Below are positions 1 through 12,580 of a stretch of DNA of 64,000 nt, one piece after another. The stretch is from Axinella damicornis (Eukaryota > Porifera > Demospongiae > Axinellida > Axinellidae), in assembly GCA_963931865.1 (NCBI GenBank), contig OZ007512.1:785627-849626 (forward strand), in the 5' to 3' direction. A program made the position numbers and the translations under genes. The notes below the pieces were generated by a model. The model did not search any database, was not told where the DNA came from, and worked only from the letters and a program-made list of their open reading frames with translations. How positions within the stretch are numbered: the stretch's first letter is position 1; each line of letters opens with the position of its first letter.

Positions 1-144
1 ACCTAGCTGCATACTATAAGACTCAAATCTGAGTCATATGTTGGAGAGTGGAGTATTATAACCACATGTCCTTTTGTCATTTGTATAAACACACTTCAGC
101 TGTTTATTTTACTGATGTAGCTAATAATGATTTTATGATCATAC

Positions 145-3100
145 CAGGTTCAGTGGGTTTCTTCCACAGAAGATGCTGTATCTGTCCAACTGTCGCCTCA
201 AATTCTTGTATGAGGCAGATCGTTGTTGCTGCTCCGTCCAAGTTTTGATAATGTGCTCACATATCAGCTGCTGTTTGGAGACTTCATCAAGACTGTCACA
301 GATGTCATTATGTTTCTTATTTAATGCACTTGATGATGGTTCAAGGACTCGTACCAGAGCATCATGGAATCGGTACATCCACTGTGCCAGCTCTGTGATA
401 AAGTCATCTGATACAGACATTTTTGCATTTTCATTTGAAAACAGCTTTGTTATGAGATCCTGGTTAAGCAAGGCATATGGTTCAAAGTTTAGAAGCTCAG
501 AGATTCGCTTTCCTTGACTCCCATCTGAGTTCATGAGCATCAGGTCGGGGTTATCTCTTTCACTTCTTTCTGAAATTCTTCTACTGAGATCTTTGATGCT
601 GTACGAATGAAATTCATCAACTACTTCCGGAAGAATGTTGTCTGCCACATCAACTATGAACTCTTCAGTGAGTACTCTTGGACAAAATTGATGCTTCGAT
701 TTTAGGATAGTCTGAATCAGCTGTGAACGTAGTCTGACACAGTAAATTCTGCTATCTTCCAAGCAAGTCATACTGAGAACAACTGTATTTAGATCTCTCA
801 CTTCAAGGAGAGATGATATTCCATTTTTGTCAAGCCAGGAGATGCCATTCCTCCATATTTTACATTTGCACTTCACAGCAGGACCATCTGTTTTGGTGCT
901 ACTTAATGCAGCATCATCTTGAAGCTGAGAGAAAATGAAGGCTAGTCGGAGAAGTAGGACATGCAGAAAACGAGTGGTGAAGAACTGGTGCTCTACTGAA
1001 TGCATTAACCAGCCACAGCAATATGAACTCATATGACACTCATGCAAAGGACGCTCTGATTTAATTAGAGCTGGGAAGAGGTAAAACTCATCATCTGTCT
1101 TTTCAGTAGGTGACCGGGCCAGTTCAGAGAGATCAATCCAGCCTGGTTCAACTCGATGACAGAACTCAAAGTGCTCCAGGAATCCGATGATCATGTCTGT
1201 ATTGAGGTCAGGAAAGACCCCTCTTATTCTGAACTCCATAACAACTCCGGTGCTGCCTAGTGAGATGTGTGTGGGAAAGTCACGCGGGGCGAATATGCTC
1301 CAAATGACATATTCAAGCACTGCTGCAATGTCAGTGATAACCCAGCTTTTACATGGATTCTGTCTGTTCCTGAGGAGAAGCACTTGACCTTTGTCATGCA
1401 GAGTTTGGAACAGTGGCAGTAGTTCAGTTGGATTGCAGGGAAGCAAATGTGAGTTGCCTTCAAGATCTTCTGATATGCTCTCAAGGGTGCGTCCTTGAAT
1501 ACCAGTACTTGTGTACGTGTTCCAGACATATCTGTGCAGAACATAGCACCGTTGGTCAATCTTTCCTGCACGTTCCCTGATAGAGCTACAGCTCTTCTCC
1601 AAGTAGTAGCGAAGGAGATCTAGGCCAGGACACACAGGCCTTGTGCAGTCCAAATGCACAATACCCTTGGGTTTATAAAACTGATTACTGCCATGCTTGG
1701 AGAAAACTGCCTTAGCAAATAGTGAGTGTATTTGGTCAACCCTTCCCATGTCAAGCTGGTCTTCGTGGCTTCCAACAAATATAATGTGAGGTTTCATCTC
1801 ACTGTGAGCACAGCATTCCAGAATGAATGACAACCAGTGTTGCAGACTATGGCAAATGTCATTCTCACATTGTGCAATGTTTGTCACAACTATGAAGATT
1901 CCTGCCAACTGAGAAGAAGAGTTTTGCAAGAAAGCGGCATGACTGGTGAGATATTCTCGCTGGCCAGCAAAATCATAAATCACAACATTCCCAAAGTCTT
2001 TGCTGCTGATATTCATTGAATTGATCCCAGCTGTTTGCTGTTTAACTCCCTTAATTTGAATTCTCTGGAATCGAGCAAACAGTGAATCAAGAAAGCCAAG
2101 ATTACTCTGGAGAGCTTGCACCATTGAAGATTTCCCCGCCTGAGGATCTCCTAAAACAAATACTTTCACAACTGACTCAAGAGGGTAGTTGCCTTTGCAG
2201 AAACTGTCAAGAAGGCTTCTTATATCGATTGAGGATGACATGTCAAGTGGAGTCATTCCCTCTGCATTCTTGCACAGCGGATCACATTCGCCTGTTGAGA
2301 GCAGGAATTCTGTGATAAGATACTTTGCAACTTCAGGACCTTTCTTACAAGCACAGTGCAGTGGTGTATTGCCATTATCTGCACGGCAGTGTGGGTTACA
2401 GTTGTATTGTGATATGAGAGATTTTACAATATCAAGGTGTCCATTGAAGGCTGCATAGTGCAGTGGAGTGTCGCCATTATTGTCACCAATTTGAGGATTA
2501 CAGCCAAGTTCACTAATAAGATACTTCACAACAGCCAGGTGGCCATTGCTAGCAGCAGAATGCAGAGGTGTAAAACCATCCACATTACCATGTTCTGGAC
2601 TGCATTTGTGTTCAGCAATGAGATACCTTGCAACTTCAAGATGACCATTCTTACAGGCTGAGTGAAGAGGAGTGGTGCCATTATTGTCACCAATTTGAGG
2701 ATTACAGTCGAGTTCACTGATGAGATACTTCACTACAGCCAGGTGGCCATTGAGAGCAGCTGAATGCAGAGGTGTAAAACCATTTACATTACCATGTTCT
2801 GGACTGCATTTGTGTTCAGTAATGAGATACCTTGCAACTCCAAGATGACCATTCTTACAGGCTGAGTGAAGAGGAGTGGTGCCACTATTGTTACCAATTT
2901 TAGGATTACAGTCGAGTTCACTGATGAGATACTTCACAACAGCCAGGTGGCCATTGAAAGCAGCTGAATGCAGAGGTGTAAAACCATCCACATTACCATG
3001 TTCTGGACTGCATTTGTGTTCAGTAATGAGATACCTTGCAACTCCAAGATGACCATTCTTACAGGCTGAGTGAAGAGGAGTGGTGCCACTATTGTTACCA

Positions 3101-6100
3101 ATTTGAGGATTACAGTCGAGTTCACTGATGAGATACTTCACAACCACCAGCTGGCCATTGATAGCAGCTGAATGCAGAGGTGTAAAACCATTCACATCAC
3201 CATGTTCTGGACTGCATTTGTGATCAGTAATGAGATACCTTGCAACTGCAATATGACCATTCTGACAAGCACGGTGCAGTGGAGTGGAGCCACGGTTGCT
3301 AGAGAACTGCGGGTCACAGTTGCATTCTGAGATGAGAAATGTGACAATATCCAGATGTCCTATAAGACTTGCCAAGTGCAGTGGAGTACGGCCATATTGG
3401 TCCGTAGTTTGCAGCTTGCATCTTACTTCACAGGCAAGATACTTCACTACAGCCAGGTGACCACACAAGCATGCATAGTGCAGTGGAGTGGTAGCAGAAA
3501 AGTTCATATATTCTGGGTTACAAAATCGTTCAGTGATGAGGTACTTTGCAACTTCAAGACGACCTTCTTGACAAGCAATATGGAGTGGTGTGTCACCATC
3601 TTCGTCAGTGCACTCTGGATTGCAGTCAAGCTCAGTAGTGAGATACTTTGCAACTGCAAGATGGCCATTCTGACAGGCACAGTACAGTGGAGTGGTGCCA
3701 CTATTGTTACCAATTTGAGGATTACAGTCGAGTTCACTGATGAGATACTTCACTACAGCCAGGTGGCCATTGATAGCAGCAGAATGCAGAGGTGTAAAAC
3801 CATCCGCATTACCATGTTCTGGACTGCATTTGTGTTCAGTAATGAGATACCTTGCAACTTCAAGACGACCTTCTTGACAAGCAATATGGAGTGGTGTGTT
3901 ACCATCTTCGTCAGTGCACTCTGGATTGCAGTCAAGCTCAGTAGTGAGATACTTTGCAACTGCAAGATGACCATTCTGACAGGCACAGTACAGTGGAGTG
4001 GTGCCTCTATTGTTACCAATTTGAGGATTACAGTCGAGTTCACTGATGAGATACTTCACTACAGCCAGGTGGCCATTGATAGCAGCAGAATGCAGAGGTG
4101 TAAAACCATCCGCATTACCATGTTCTGGACTGCATTTGTGTTCAGTAATGAGATACCTTGCAACTTCAAGACGACCTTCTTGACAAGCAATATGGAGTGG
4201 TGTGTCACCATCTTCGTCAGTGCACTCTGGATTGCAGTCAAGCTCAGTAGTGAGATACTTTGCAACTGCAAGATGGCCATTCTGACAGGCACAGTACAGT
4301 GGAGTGGTGCCACTATTGTTACCAATTTGAGGATTACAGTCGAGTTCACTGATGAGATACTTCACTACAGCCAGGTGGCCATTGATAGCAGCAGAATGCA
4401 GAGGTGTAAAACCATCCACATTACCATGTTCTGGACTGCATTTGTGTTCAGTAATGAGATACTTTGCAACTTCAAGGTGACCATTCTGACAAGCACTGTA
4501 GAGTGGAGTGCAGTCAATACTGTCACTAATTTGAGGATTACAGCCGAATTCACTAATAAGATACTTCACTACAGCCAGGTGGCCATTGATAGCAGCAGAA
4601 TGCAGAGGTGTAAAACCATTCACATTACCATGTTCTGGACTGCATTTGTGTTCAGTAATGAGATACCTTGCAACTTCAAGACGACCTTCTTGACAAGCAA
4701 TATGGAGTGGTGTGTCACCATCTTCGTCAGTGCACTCTGGATTGCAGTCAAGCTCAGTAGTGAGATACTTTGCAACTGCAAGATGGCCATTCTGACAGGC
4801 ACAGTACAGTGGAGTGGTGCCTCTATTGTTACCAATTTGAGGATTACAGTCGAGTTCACTGATGAGATACTTCACTACAGCCAGGTGGCCATTGATAGCA
4901 GCAGAATGCAGAGGTGTAAAACCATCCGCATTACCATGTTCTGGACTGCATTTGTGTTCAGTAATGAGATACCTTGCAACTTCAAGACGACCTTCTTGAC
5001 AAGCAATATGGAGTGGTGTGTCACCATCTTCGTCAGTGCACTCTGGATTGCAGTCAAGCTCAGTAGTGAGATACTTTGCAACTGCAAGATGGCCATTCTG
5101 ACAGGCACAGTACAGTGGAGTGGTGCCACTATTGTTACCAATTTGAGGATTACAGTCGAGTTCACTGATGAGATACTTCACTACAGCCAGGTGGCCATTG
5201 ATAGCAGCAGAATGCAGAGGTGTAAAACCATCCACATTACCATGTTCTGGACTGCATTTGTGTTCAGTAATGAGATACTTTGCAACTTCAAGGTGACCAT
5301 TCTGACAAGCACTGTAGAGTGGAGTGCAGTCAATACTGTCACTAATTTGAGGATTACAGCCGAATTCACTAATAAGATACTTCACTACAGCCAGGTGGCC
5401 ATTGATAGCAGCAGAATGCAGAGGTGTAAAACCATTCACATTACCATGTTCTGGACTGCATTTGTGTTCAGTAATGAGATACCTTGCAACTTCAAGATGA
5501 CCATTCTGACAGGCTGAGTGAAGAGGAGTGGTGCCACTATTGCCACCAATTTTAGGATTACAGTCGAGTTCACTGATGAGGTACTTCACTACAGCCAGGT
5601 GGCCATTGAAAGCAGCTGAATGCAGAGGTGTAAAACCATCCGCATTACCATGTTCTGGACTGCATTTGTGTTCAGTAATGAGATACTTTGCAACTTCAAG
5701 GTGACCATTCTGACAAGCACTGTAGAGTGGAGTGCAGTCAATACTGTCACTAATTTGAGGATTACAGCCGAATTCACTAATAAGATACTTCACTACAGCC
5801 AGGTGGCCATTGATAGCAGCAGAATGCAGAGGTGTAAAACCATTCACATTACCATGTTCTGGACTGCATTTGTGTTCAGTAATGAGATACCTTGCAACTT
5901 CAAGATGACCATTCTGACAGGCTGAGTGAAGAGGAGTGGTGCCACTATTGCCACCAATTTTAGGATTACAGTCGAGTTCACTGATGAGGTACTTCACTAC
6001 AGCCAGGTGGCCATTGAAAGCAGCTGAATGCAGAGGTGTAAAACCATCCGCATTACCATGTTCTGGACTGCATTTGTGTTCAGTAATGAGATACCTTGCA

Positions 6101-7071
6101 ACTGCAATATGACCATTCTGACAAGCATAGTGCAGTGGAGTTAGGCCATCAAAGTTGCTGTATTCTGGATTGCAATTTTGATCGGTGGTGAGATATTTGA
6201 CGATTTCAAGATTTCCATTCTCACAAGCAAAGTGGAGTGGAGTACTCCCATTATTGATGGTATTGCCCTGTGGGTTACAATTGCACATTAACAGAAGGAA
6301 CTTAACTGTGTCTAATTGTCCATTAAAGCAAGCACAGTGCAGTGGAGTGAGGCCATCACTGTCAGCAATCTCAGGATTACAAGCGCACTCATCAATAAGA
6401 TACTTCTCTACAGCAAGATGGCCATTCAGGCATGCCAGGTGGAGTGGAGTAGTATCAGTTAGTGTTAGTTTGGCACAGGAAGGAGCACACTGGCGATTGT
6501 TCAAACAATATTTTTCGATTATAATTTGTCCACCCTGGCAGGTATGTAAAACAAGATCTAGCTTGCCTTTTTCCAGTGGATCACAGTTATAGTTTGTAAC
6601 CAGCAAACGAACTAAATCCAAATGTCCATTTTCACTGGCACAATGAAGTGGAGTGATACCATTATTATCACCACCATGCGGATCACATTCACATTCTGCG
6701 ATTAGGTACCTAATCAACTCATCATTACCGCTTTCACTGGCTGCATGTAGTGGAGTGTAGCCATCATTGTCAGTGCAGTGTGGATTGCACTTGTAATCAG
6801 TTATTAGACACCTCACAATGTGTAGATGACCACTCTTGCAGGCAAGGTGAAGAGGAGTGCGGCCGTTAGGGGTGGTAGTTTCAGGATTGCAGTTCTGTTC
6901 TCTGATAAGGTACTGGGTGACATCAAGATGTCCATGCTTGCATGCAAGATGCAGGGCTGAGAGGCCTGAAGGGTTCTCGACGTCACTAGGATTCAGTCCA
7001 TGCTCTGTGATAAGGTCTTTAAGGGTTGAGAGGTCACCATCTGTGCATGCCTGGAGCAGTTGTGTTTCCAT
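145..7071 (-). CDS. Gene 1: ankyrin-repeat ROCO (ANK-Roc-COR) protein, large first coding exon, 3' exons outside window
   Basis: About 2309 codons. Roughly 45 ankyrin repeats of 34 residues (core TPLHxAxxNGHLxVVKYLI) fill residues 1-1600. They are followed by a Roc GTPase: P-loop GDPQAGKSS near 1640, switch DFAGQRE near 1696 and VGSHED in the NKxD position near 1760. Then come a COR region and a death-like C-terminus ending FCGRNPLNL. I chose METQLLQAC (7071) as start because all four paralogues begin at this point; an upstream in-frame ATG at 7215 overlaps a likely splice acceptor (ttcatgcag). The exon ends at a CTG|GTATGA donor (GT at 143-144); reading on into the intron meets TGA at once. 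By homology with gene 4, acidic and death-domain exons should lie beyond position 1. The order resembles DAPK1 without a kinase, so a GTPase-regulated scaffold in death or immune signalling is inferred. The exon is open throughout. Unlike its paralogues it lacks the hydrophobic insert before the last repeats. Confidence 0.9.
2440..6150 (-). repeat. Ankyrin-coding higher-order repeat inside gene 1
   Basis: The coding repeats are 102 bp (34 aa). In the central part they are organised in near-identical larger units: blocks recur at 816 bp spacing (8 ankyrins, for example 4059 and 4875, 4365 and 5181), with sub-blocks at 408 and 306 bp. Synonymous positions are also shared between copies, which points to recent unequal exchange or gene conversion rather than selection on protein alone. 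Confidence 0.85.
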
Positions 7072-7538
7072 GTCTGAGGTTACTGAATGCAGCTGATAAT
7101 CAACCTTGCAGAGAACTTTACTGTGCTGAGTAAGTGGGGTTGATTTGAGGCTCTTGCAACTTGTGTTGTTAGATAATTCAAGGCCACTGGCCAAAGCAAC
7201 AGTTTTATCCTGCATGAAAATATGCTGAAATTTACTGTGTGGAACTAATCAGTTAATGTTTACTGAATTGTGACAAACCATGGCCGTGCACAATGTATTT
7301 AATTACAAGATAGTTCAGGTTAGAATCCACGAGTGTTCTTATACTGCATCATGAGCGTTCTCCTGATTGCATAGATGTACAGCTGATGGTGTGTACACTT
7401 CTTCCAGACTTAAATTATTGTACACAACAATAAAGCAATGGAATTTGCGTACCGGGTATTTCATAATTCAAGTATGGTAATACAAATACTCGATGCACTG
7501 TGCAGTTCTGTTTCCAGGCCCAATCAGCAGTACATTGT
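7072..7538 (-). promoter_or_regulatory. 5' flank of gene 1 with probable 5'-UTR splice acceptor
   Basis: The sequence immediately upstream of gene 1 contains a pyrimidine-poor acceptor-like ttcatgcag|GATAA near 7209, which is also present upstream of gene 4 near 52225. This suggests a non-coding or short 5' exon further upstream. The flank aligns with 52056-52545 (shared stretches include TTAATTACAAGA and GTGTACACTTCTTCCAGA), so it belongs to the large segmental duplication. Confidence 0.4.
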
Positions 7539-7706
7539 ATGCATGACAGTTCAGTATGATGCATGAGTGATTACATGCATGACAGTTCAGTATCATGCAC
7601 GAGTGATTACATGCATGACAGTTCAGTATCATGCATGAGAGATTACATGCATGACAGTTCAGTATGATGCACGAGTGATTACATGCATGACAGTTCAGTA
7701 TCATGC
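7539..7706. repeat. 36-bp minisatellite, about 4.7 copies
   Basis: The unit begins ATGCATGACAGTTCAGTAT and has period 36. The duplicated flank of gene 4 has only about one related copy near 52530, so the array expanded after the duplication. Confidence 0.85.
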
Positions 7707-7719
7707 CATCACGAGATTT

Positions 7720-9261
7720 AATTCTTTTACTGTAGAGATGACAGTTATACACTAGAAAGATAGACGACAGATGCCGGACAGACAAACAGACAGAATCGTT
7801 GAAGCTTCATGAGCATGGGGCACCAACACATGCATCCAGTGCTTACGCAGCAAAAATTTAATGCCACAAGTATAATTATTGTATTATTAGTATTTTTCAT
7901 CTACCATAGTTATGCATGGTATTGTGGAATCCAATATCATCCAAATACGGAATACCCTGTGCCCTTTGACAACAACATTGCAGTGCTTACGCAGTAAAAT
8001 GCACAAGTATTATATGTTGCATTATTTAATTGTACGTGATATTGTTACTCTGAGACTGTGCTCTTTCTCCCTTCCATAGTAACTAGGTAGTTGAATAATC
8101 TGCTTGAAGAGAGTTAGTTTGATACAACTGAATTAATGACGCTTAAATACTATAGCCATCACCTTCACATTGCAACACCATTGGGGAAATACATGTGTAG
8201 AACATTCCAAGGTCAAAACTGTTTAGTCCGCATGCCTACAATTATCTGCTCATTAATTGTAGTCTTGATACTTGACATCAGAAACCACAGTACAGTTCTT
8301 TGAGCAGCGAAGTTTATTGGAGTCCGGCATGCGCAGATTGTCTTTGTGATAGGAATGCATGCTCACTACTTAGGACCATGCAAATGAACTGTATAGCCAT
8401 ACCCATTAGCACCTATCAGGATGCAATGACATAACATGGCTGAACTTTGGGCTGGTGATGAAGTGATCGGGAAGACCTCCAAGCACAAGATGCATGATCA
8501 AAGTATACGTTCCATTTTCCACAAATTGAGTAAGTACAGAAATTGTGGGCTAGGCCTTTAACGGCATCTGGTTCATATAAAATCAATAATAATAATATAG
8601 CTACCTCTGATATCTCATTTTGATTGTTTCAGATCTCAATACTGAAACAGCTTAAGGAAATCTGTACCGGAGACTAGCAGCAAGGAAGAGAGAGGTTTCT
8701 GTAGGGTTCATGAAAGAAATTTAGCCAGCTGCCTGTGTCAACCAACAGTGGATGCGCAAGGGGTAATGAATCTGTGATGATACATTTACCAGCAATTAAT
8801 GGGGATGGACGGGGGTGATGCTGCATGGTTCTTAATGTGCACAAACACTGATTCTGGAAGCCAGTTTCTTATATAACAAAATGCAATGCCAATATTTGAG
8901 CCTGCTGGAGAAAGTATTGTCCGACCAGCAGACATAATTCTGAAGATGAAAATCATCAAGGAGGTCTACCTGTACTGTGTCTGACTACATGTAGAGTTCA
9001 TTGTGTTTCTCAATGCAACCACATTTTGACTTTTAACTGAGGAAACTAAGTTCACAAAGAATGCATGCACAATTCTCAAGGTCAGGTATCCAGCAATAAA
9101 AATCAAGTTTTGCTACATCAAACTTGAATGCTGTAACTTAAGTTGCAATTAGCATGAATAGTTAAGTGCCATCATCAGTGAATACTGCGCACAGATGACA
9201 CCAACAAATGAATGTTATTGCACTCTCATAGCTATGTCCAAATAAGATGCTTATAATTAAT
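7720..9261. other. Spacer, duplicated flank; no gene seen
   Basis: I see no coding signature. The part at 7735-7990 aligns with 55480-55710 (shared GCAGATGCCGGACAGACAAA and TCATCCAAATA), so it is the upstream flank of gene 1 retained in both duplicates. The remainder is AT-rich spacer. Confidence 0.5.
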
Positions 9262-9913
9262 GCACAGCTGCATCACCAGATCCCTGCAGCAGGGGGTTAG
9301 GTAATGGACAGCTGCATCACCAGATTCAACAAGGGGTTAGGTAATGGACAGCTGCATCACCAGATTCAGCAAGGGGTTAGGCCTATGGACAGCTGCATCA
9401 CCAGATTCAGCAAGGGGTTAGGTAATGGACAGCTGCATCACCAGATTCAGCAGGGGCAGGGGCGGATACAGGATTTATGAAAGGAGGGGGGCACAATGAT
9501 ATTAAACGCTGCCGGAGGCAGTGCATATAGGCGCGTAGCGCCGATCAGTCCGCGCGAAGCGCGGAAAAAATTTTTCGCCTTCATTTTTTACTTTTCAGGA
9601 TGGGCTCTCGTGGCACCTTCGCACTTTTGCACTGCAAGTTCCAGATGTACGAGGATTGCAGGTCCCAGGGCCGCCATGAGCTTATTCTTCCTTGCTAAAA
9701 TTTCGCTCACGAACGTAATACGTACGTACACGGAGGGGTATACTAGATCGTGGTCTCGTTCCCAAGCCGTTCGGTTTCAGGCAACGCACGGTATTGCGAG
9801 CTGAGGAGGCCAGGCCAGGAGTTGCAGCGTAGCGGCAGCAAGTTAGTAAGGAGGAAAATAAAGCGGTGAAGAAGCAAAAGGGGGGGGGGGGGGGGGGGGG
9901 GCACCGGCCCCCG

Positions 9914-9954
<41 letters not shown>

Positions 9955-10179
9955 TAGATCCGCCCCTGAGGGGGTTAGGTAATGCACAGCTGCATCACCA
10001 GATCCAGCAGGGGATTAGGTAGTGGACAGCTGCATCACCAGATTCAGCAAGGGGTTAGGTAATGCACAGCTGCATCACCAGATTCAGCAAGGGGTTAGGT
10101 AGTGGACAGCTGCATCACCAGATTCAGCAGGGGGTTTGGTAATGGACAGCTGCATCACCAGATTCAGCAAGGGATTAGA
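9262..10179. repeat. 40-bp minisatellite, split by a transposable element
   Basis: Tandem units contain ACAGCTGCATCACCAGATTC and AGCAAGGGGTTAGGTAAT with 40-bp spacing. About five copies precede and about five follow the element at 9457-9968. Confidence 0.85.
9457..9968 (+). mobile_element. Non-autonomous DNA transposon with G/C homopolymer core
   Basis: The ends are inverted: CAGGGGCGGATACAGG on the left, and the complement of CCTAGATCCGCCCCTG on the right. They are flanked by a 5-bp direct repeat AGGGG (9452-9456 and 9969-9973). Removing the element restores a normal minisatellite unit. Inside, a run of about 21 G, a short GCACCGGC palindrome and about 50 C form a potential G-quadruplex or hairpin; the run lengths may be unreliable. 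A short open frame inside (9496-9804) has no recognisable protein and is not called. A diverged partial copy lies at 37226-37401 in the opposite orientation. Confidence 0.8.
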
Positions 10180-11248
10180 TTACTGGTGCACAACTATAAT
10201 AATTGGGTACATTTCAGCTTGCGATTGGACAGTGTTTGCGATTGGACAGTGTTTATGCTGAACGCACTTCAACATTACAATGCCGCTGTCCACATCCGCC
10301 CATCTCTGGCATGCGGAAAAACCACCATGATTGAGTCATTGGTACTGGAGACAGATATTGCTGTATATATAAAATACTGACAATTCTTTCAAATAGCCAG
10401 TATCTCGATAATTATGATAGACAGAAGACATAGCATGTTCACTATTCACTGCATTGGTGACTTCTATTTACCTCACTTTATTTGAAGTCACATGCTTACT
10501 TGATCCAGATGGCAACACAGTGCGGCAATGTTAGTATGTCTTGTAGATGTCCTGTTGGCTGACTGGGGGGTCTGGCCTTACCTTCCAAGATTCACTCGTT
10601 TTCAGGTAAAGGGATGCCCCATGACAGAGTACGGAGGAAGGAGGCGAGGACAATTGGGAAACTAGTGCACGTTTCCAGATCTTGCAATGCATGCAAAAGA
10701 AATACAACTATTTGATAGGTAACCTGTCTGGATAATTATTGTAAAAGTGATTTTGCTTACGATTACTATATTGAAATGTCTATACAGTATGTGTGTACAT
10801 CAATCCAACAACATAAACATGGACTGTTGCAAACAAACATGCAAGTATTGCATCATCCATAATATTTGGATCACATTCATCTCCTGAATAATGATACCGG
10901 TAGTTCCAATTACCTCATAATCCAGTCTACTGAATATAGTATTATATGTACCATCTGTCTAAATAATGCAGAACATGCATGTACAGACTATTCAGCAACA
11001 GCCACACAAGTATTGCATCATCCATAATTATGTTTGCTACATTGCTGAATAAATAATTATATAATGACAACTGTGAGTTCCAGCTTCTTCGTAATCCTGT
11101 CTGGTGAATTATCTATTCACTCAAATCTAAATTAACCGCTCCACAGTGGCAGTGCTTATGCAAGCCACAACTTGCAATAATTATTAGGAAATTCACTGTA
11201 CAGAGTCGAGAAGCAGACATGGCACTAGCCAGTTAATGATGATTAACT
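10180..11248. other. Spacer, no gene seen
   Basis: Low-complexity AT-rich spacer. A short stretch near 10480-10540 (CATGCTTACTTGATCCA) matches 56278-56320, showing that the duplication continues through here. No convincing exon. Confidence 0.4.
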
Positions 11249-11640
11249 GGCGGGACTTGATCCTCAGCTGTTCCATGTAGTCCATAGTTGAGTAGTGCTG
11301 AAGATGGATTCCACTCTATGGAGGATGACCCTATACAGCTAGCTACACTTGATCCCGCTGTTCCATATAGTCCATAGTTGAGTCATCAGTACTGAAGACT
11401 TTGGATTCCACTCTATGGAGGATGACCCTATACAGCTAGCTACACTTGATCCTGCTGTTCCATGTAGTCCATAGTTGAGTCATCAGTACTGAAGACTTTG
11501 GATTCCACTCTATGGAGAATGACCCTATACAGCTAGCTACACTTGATCCTGCTGTTCCATGTAGTCCATAGTTGAGTCATCAGTATTGAAGACTTTGGAT
11601 TTCACTCCATGGAGGATGACCCTATACAGCTAGCTACACA
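11249..11640. repeat. 97-bp tandem repeat, four copies
   Basis: Copies start at about 11249, 11348, 11446 and 11543, each with GTTCCATGTAGTCCATAGTT and CTATGGAGGATGACCCTATA. The spacing is 97-98 bp with few substitutions between copies. Confidence 0.9.
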
Positions 11641-12309
11641 TCATTTCAAATGGTGAACATCTTGGCATGTAGTATCAATAAGTACAGAAACGTGCAGTGT
11701 TGACCAATTGTTGCATTTACCAATAAGTACATGTTGAAAGTTGTGTACATAATATAGCACTTTCTTGACGGTCCAGCAAGTTCTGTGGCAGTGCAGTGTG
11801 GCAATGCATGCGTACAATGACAGTCCTGGGGACTACTTAATCCTTTTGTGATAAACGAATATCCTAATATTCGAGCTGCTTATACTTTTTATTGTTATTT
11901 CAGTATTTGTTTATACTTTTATTGTTGTTTCAGTATTTGCAGCTATATGCTGCAGAACATTATCTTATTACACAATAGACTATGTTGAACAAAACAACAT
12001 TTCTACGTACCGTAGCACCATATACTTTAACGGTATACGTACTGAATTGTTCAACGATGAATCTTGAACCCCGTCATGTATATAGATATATTATGCGCGA
12101 CCTTGTCTATCATTATAAATGAACAGGTTTTACTGAAGGGTCTTAATCTTACTTATTTACCACAAGAGTGACCAAAAGTTCTGTGATACTTAATATAGTT
12201 ACCGTTTTCAGTCTGTATAGACTCACTTAACATCCTTAACATCAAGCATGTAGCAAACGGCTCACACAGCCACTACTCTAGTACAGGTATATATCATCAC
12301 GTTCACTTA

Positions 12310-12580
12310 CTGGAAGGAATCTCGCGGCCAGACCTGACGGTTGATTCCACCGTCCCAGTCAGACTCTAAGCCCGGCCGCGCGGAGGGACAGGTGCAGCGC
12401 ACCCAACCTCGGCGAGGTCTACACGCTACTCAACTAGCTAGCAGTAATACTAATCGCAGTGCTCGAGTTGCCTGTTGTCTTTTGCAGCAGCGTAGGCCTC
12501 TCAAGTTCGGAATCGAGCGTAGTTCACCTCAACTTCGTCTAGCTTTAAAAGGGGGGTGGGGCTGACATGTGATTGTTGTC
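12310..12580 (-). promoter_or_regulatory. Conserved GC-rich block upstream of gene 1, candidate promoter or first exon
   Basis: A CpG-containing block (ACCGTCCCAGTCA, GGTGCAGCGCACCC, CGGCGAGG) stands out from AT-rich spacer and is conserved in the duplicate at 56525-56780. On the minus strand it carries TTTTAAAGC as a possible TATA-like element. Its position upstream of gene 1, and of gene 4 in the copy, fits a promoter or non-coding first exon. There is no direct evidence of transcription. Confidence 0.25.

Noticed and set aside
3355..5517. A 720-codon open frame on the plus strand opposite the gene 1 ankyrins
   Set aside because: It is the antisense of 102-bp ankyrin repeats. Because the repeat length is a multiple of three, one open antisense repeat makes the whole array open. 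It has no domain and the same pattern recurs with the array.
7539..7706. CRISPR-like array
   Set aside because: Direct repeats are contiguous without unique spacers, and the genome is eukaryotic.
9496..9804. 102-codon frame inside the element at 9457-9968
   Set aside because: It lies wholly in a non-autonomous transposon with homopolymers, and the related copy at 37226-37401 does not preserve it as a protein.
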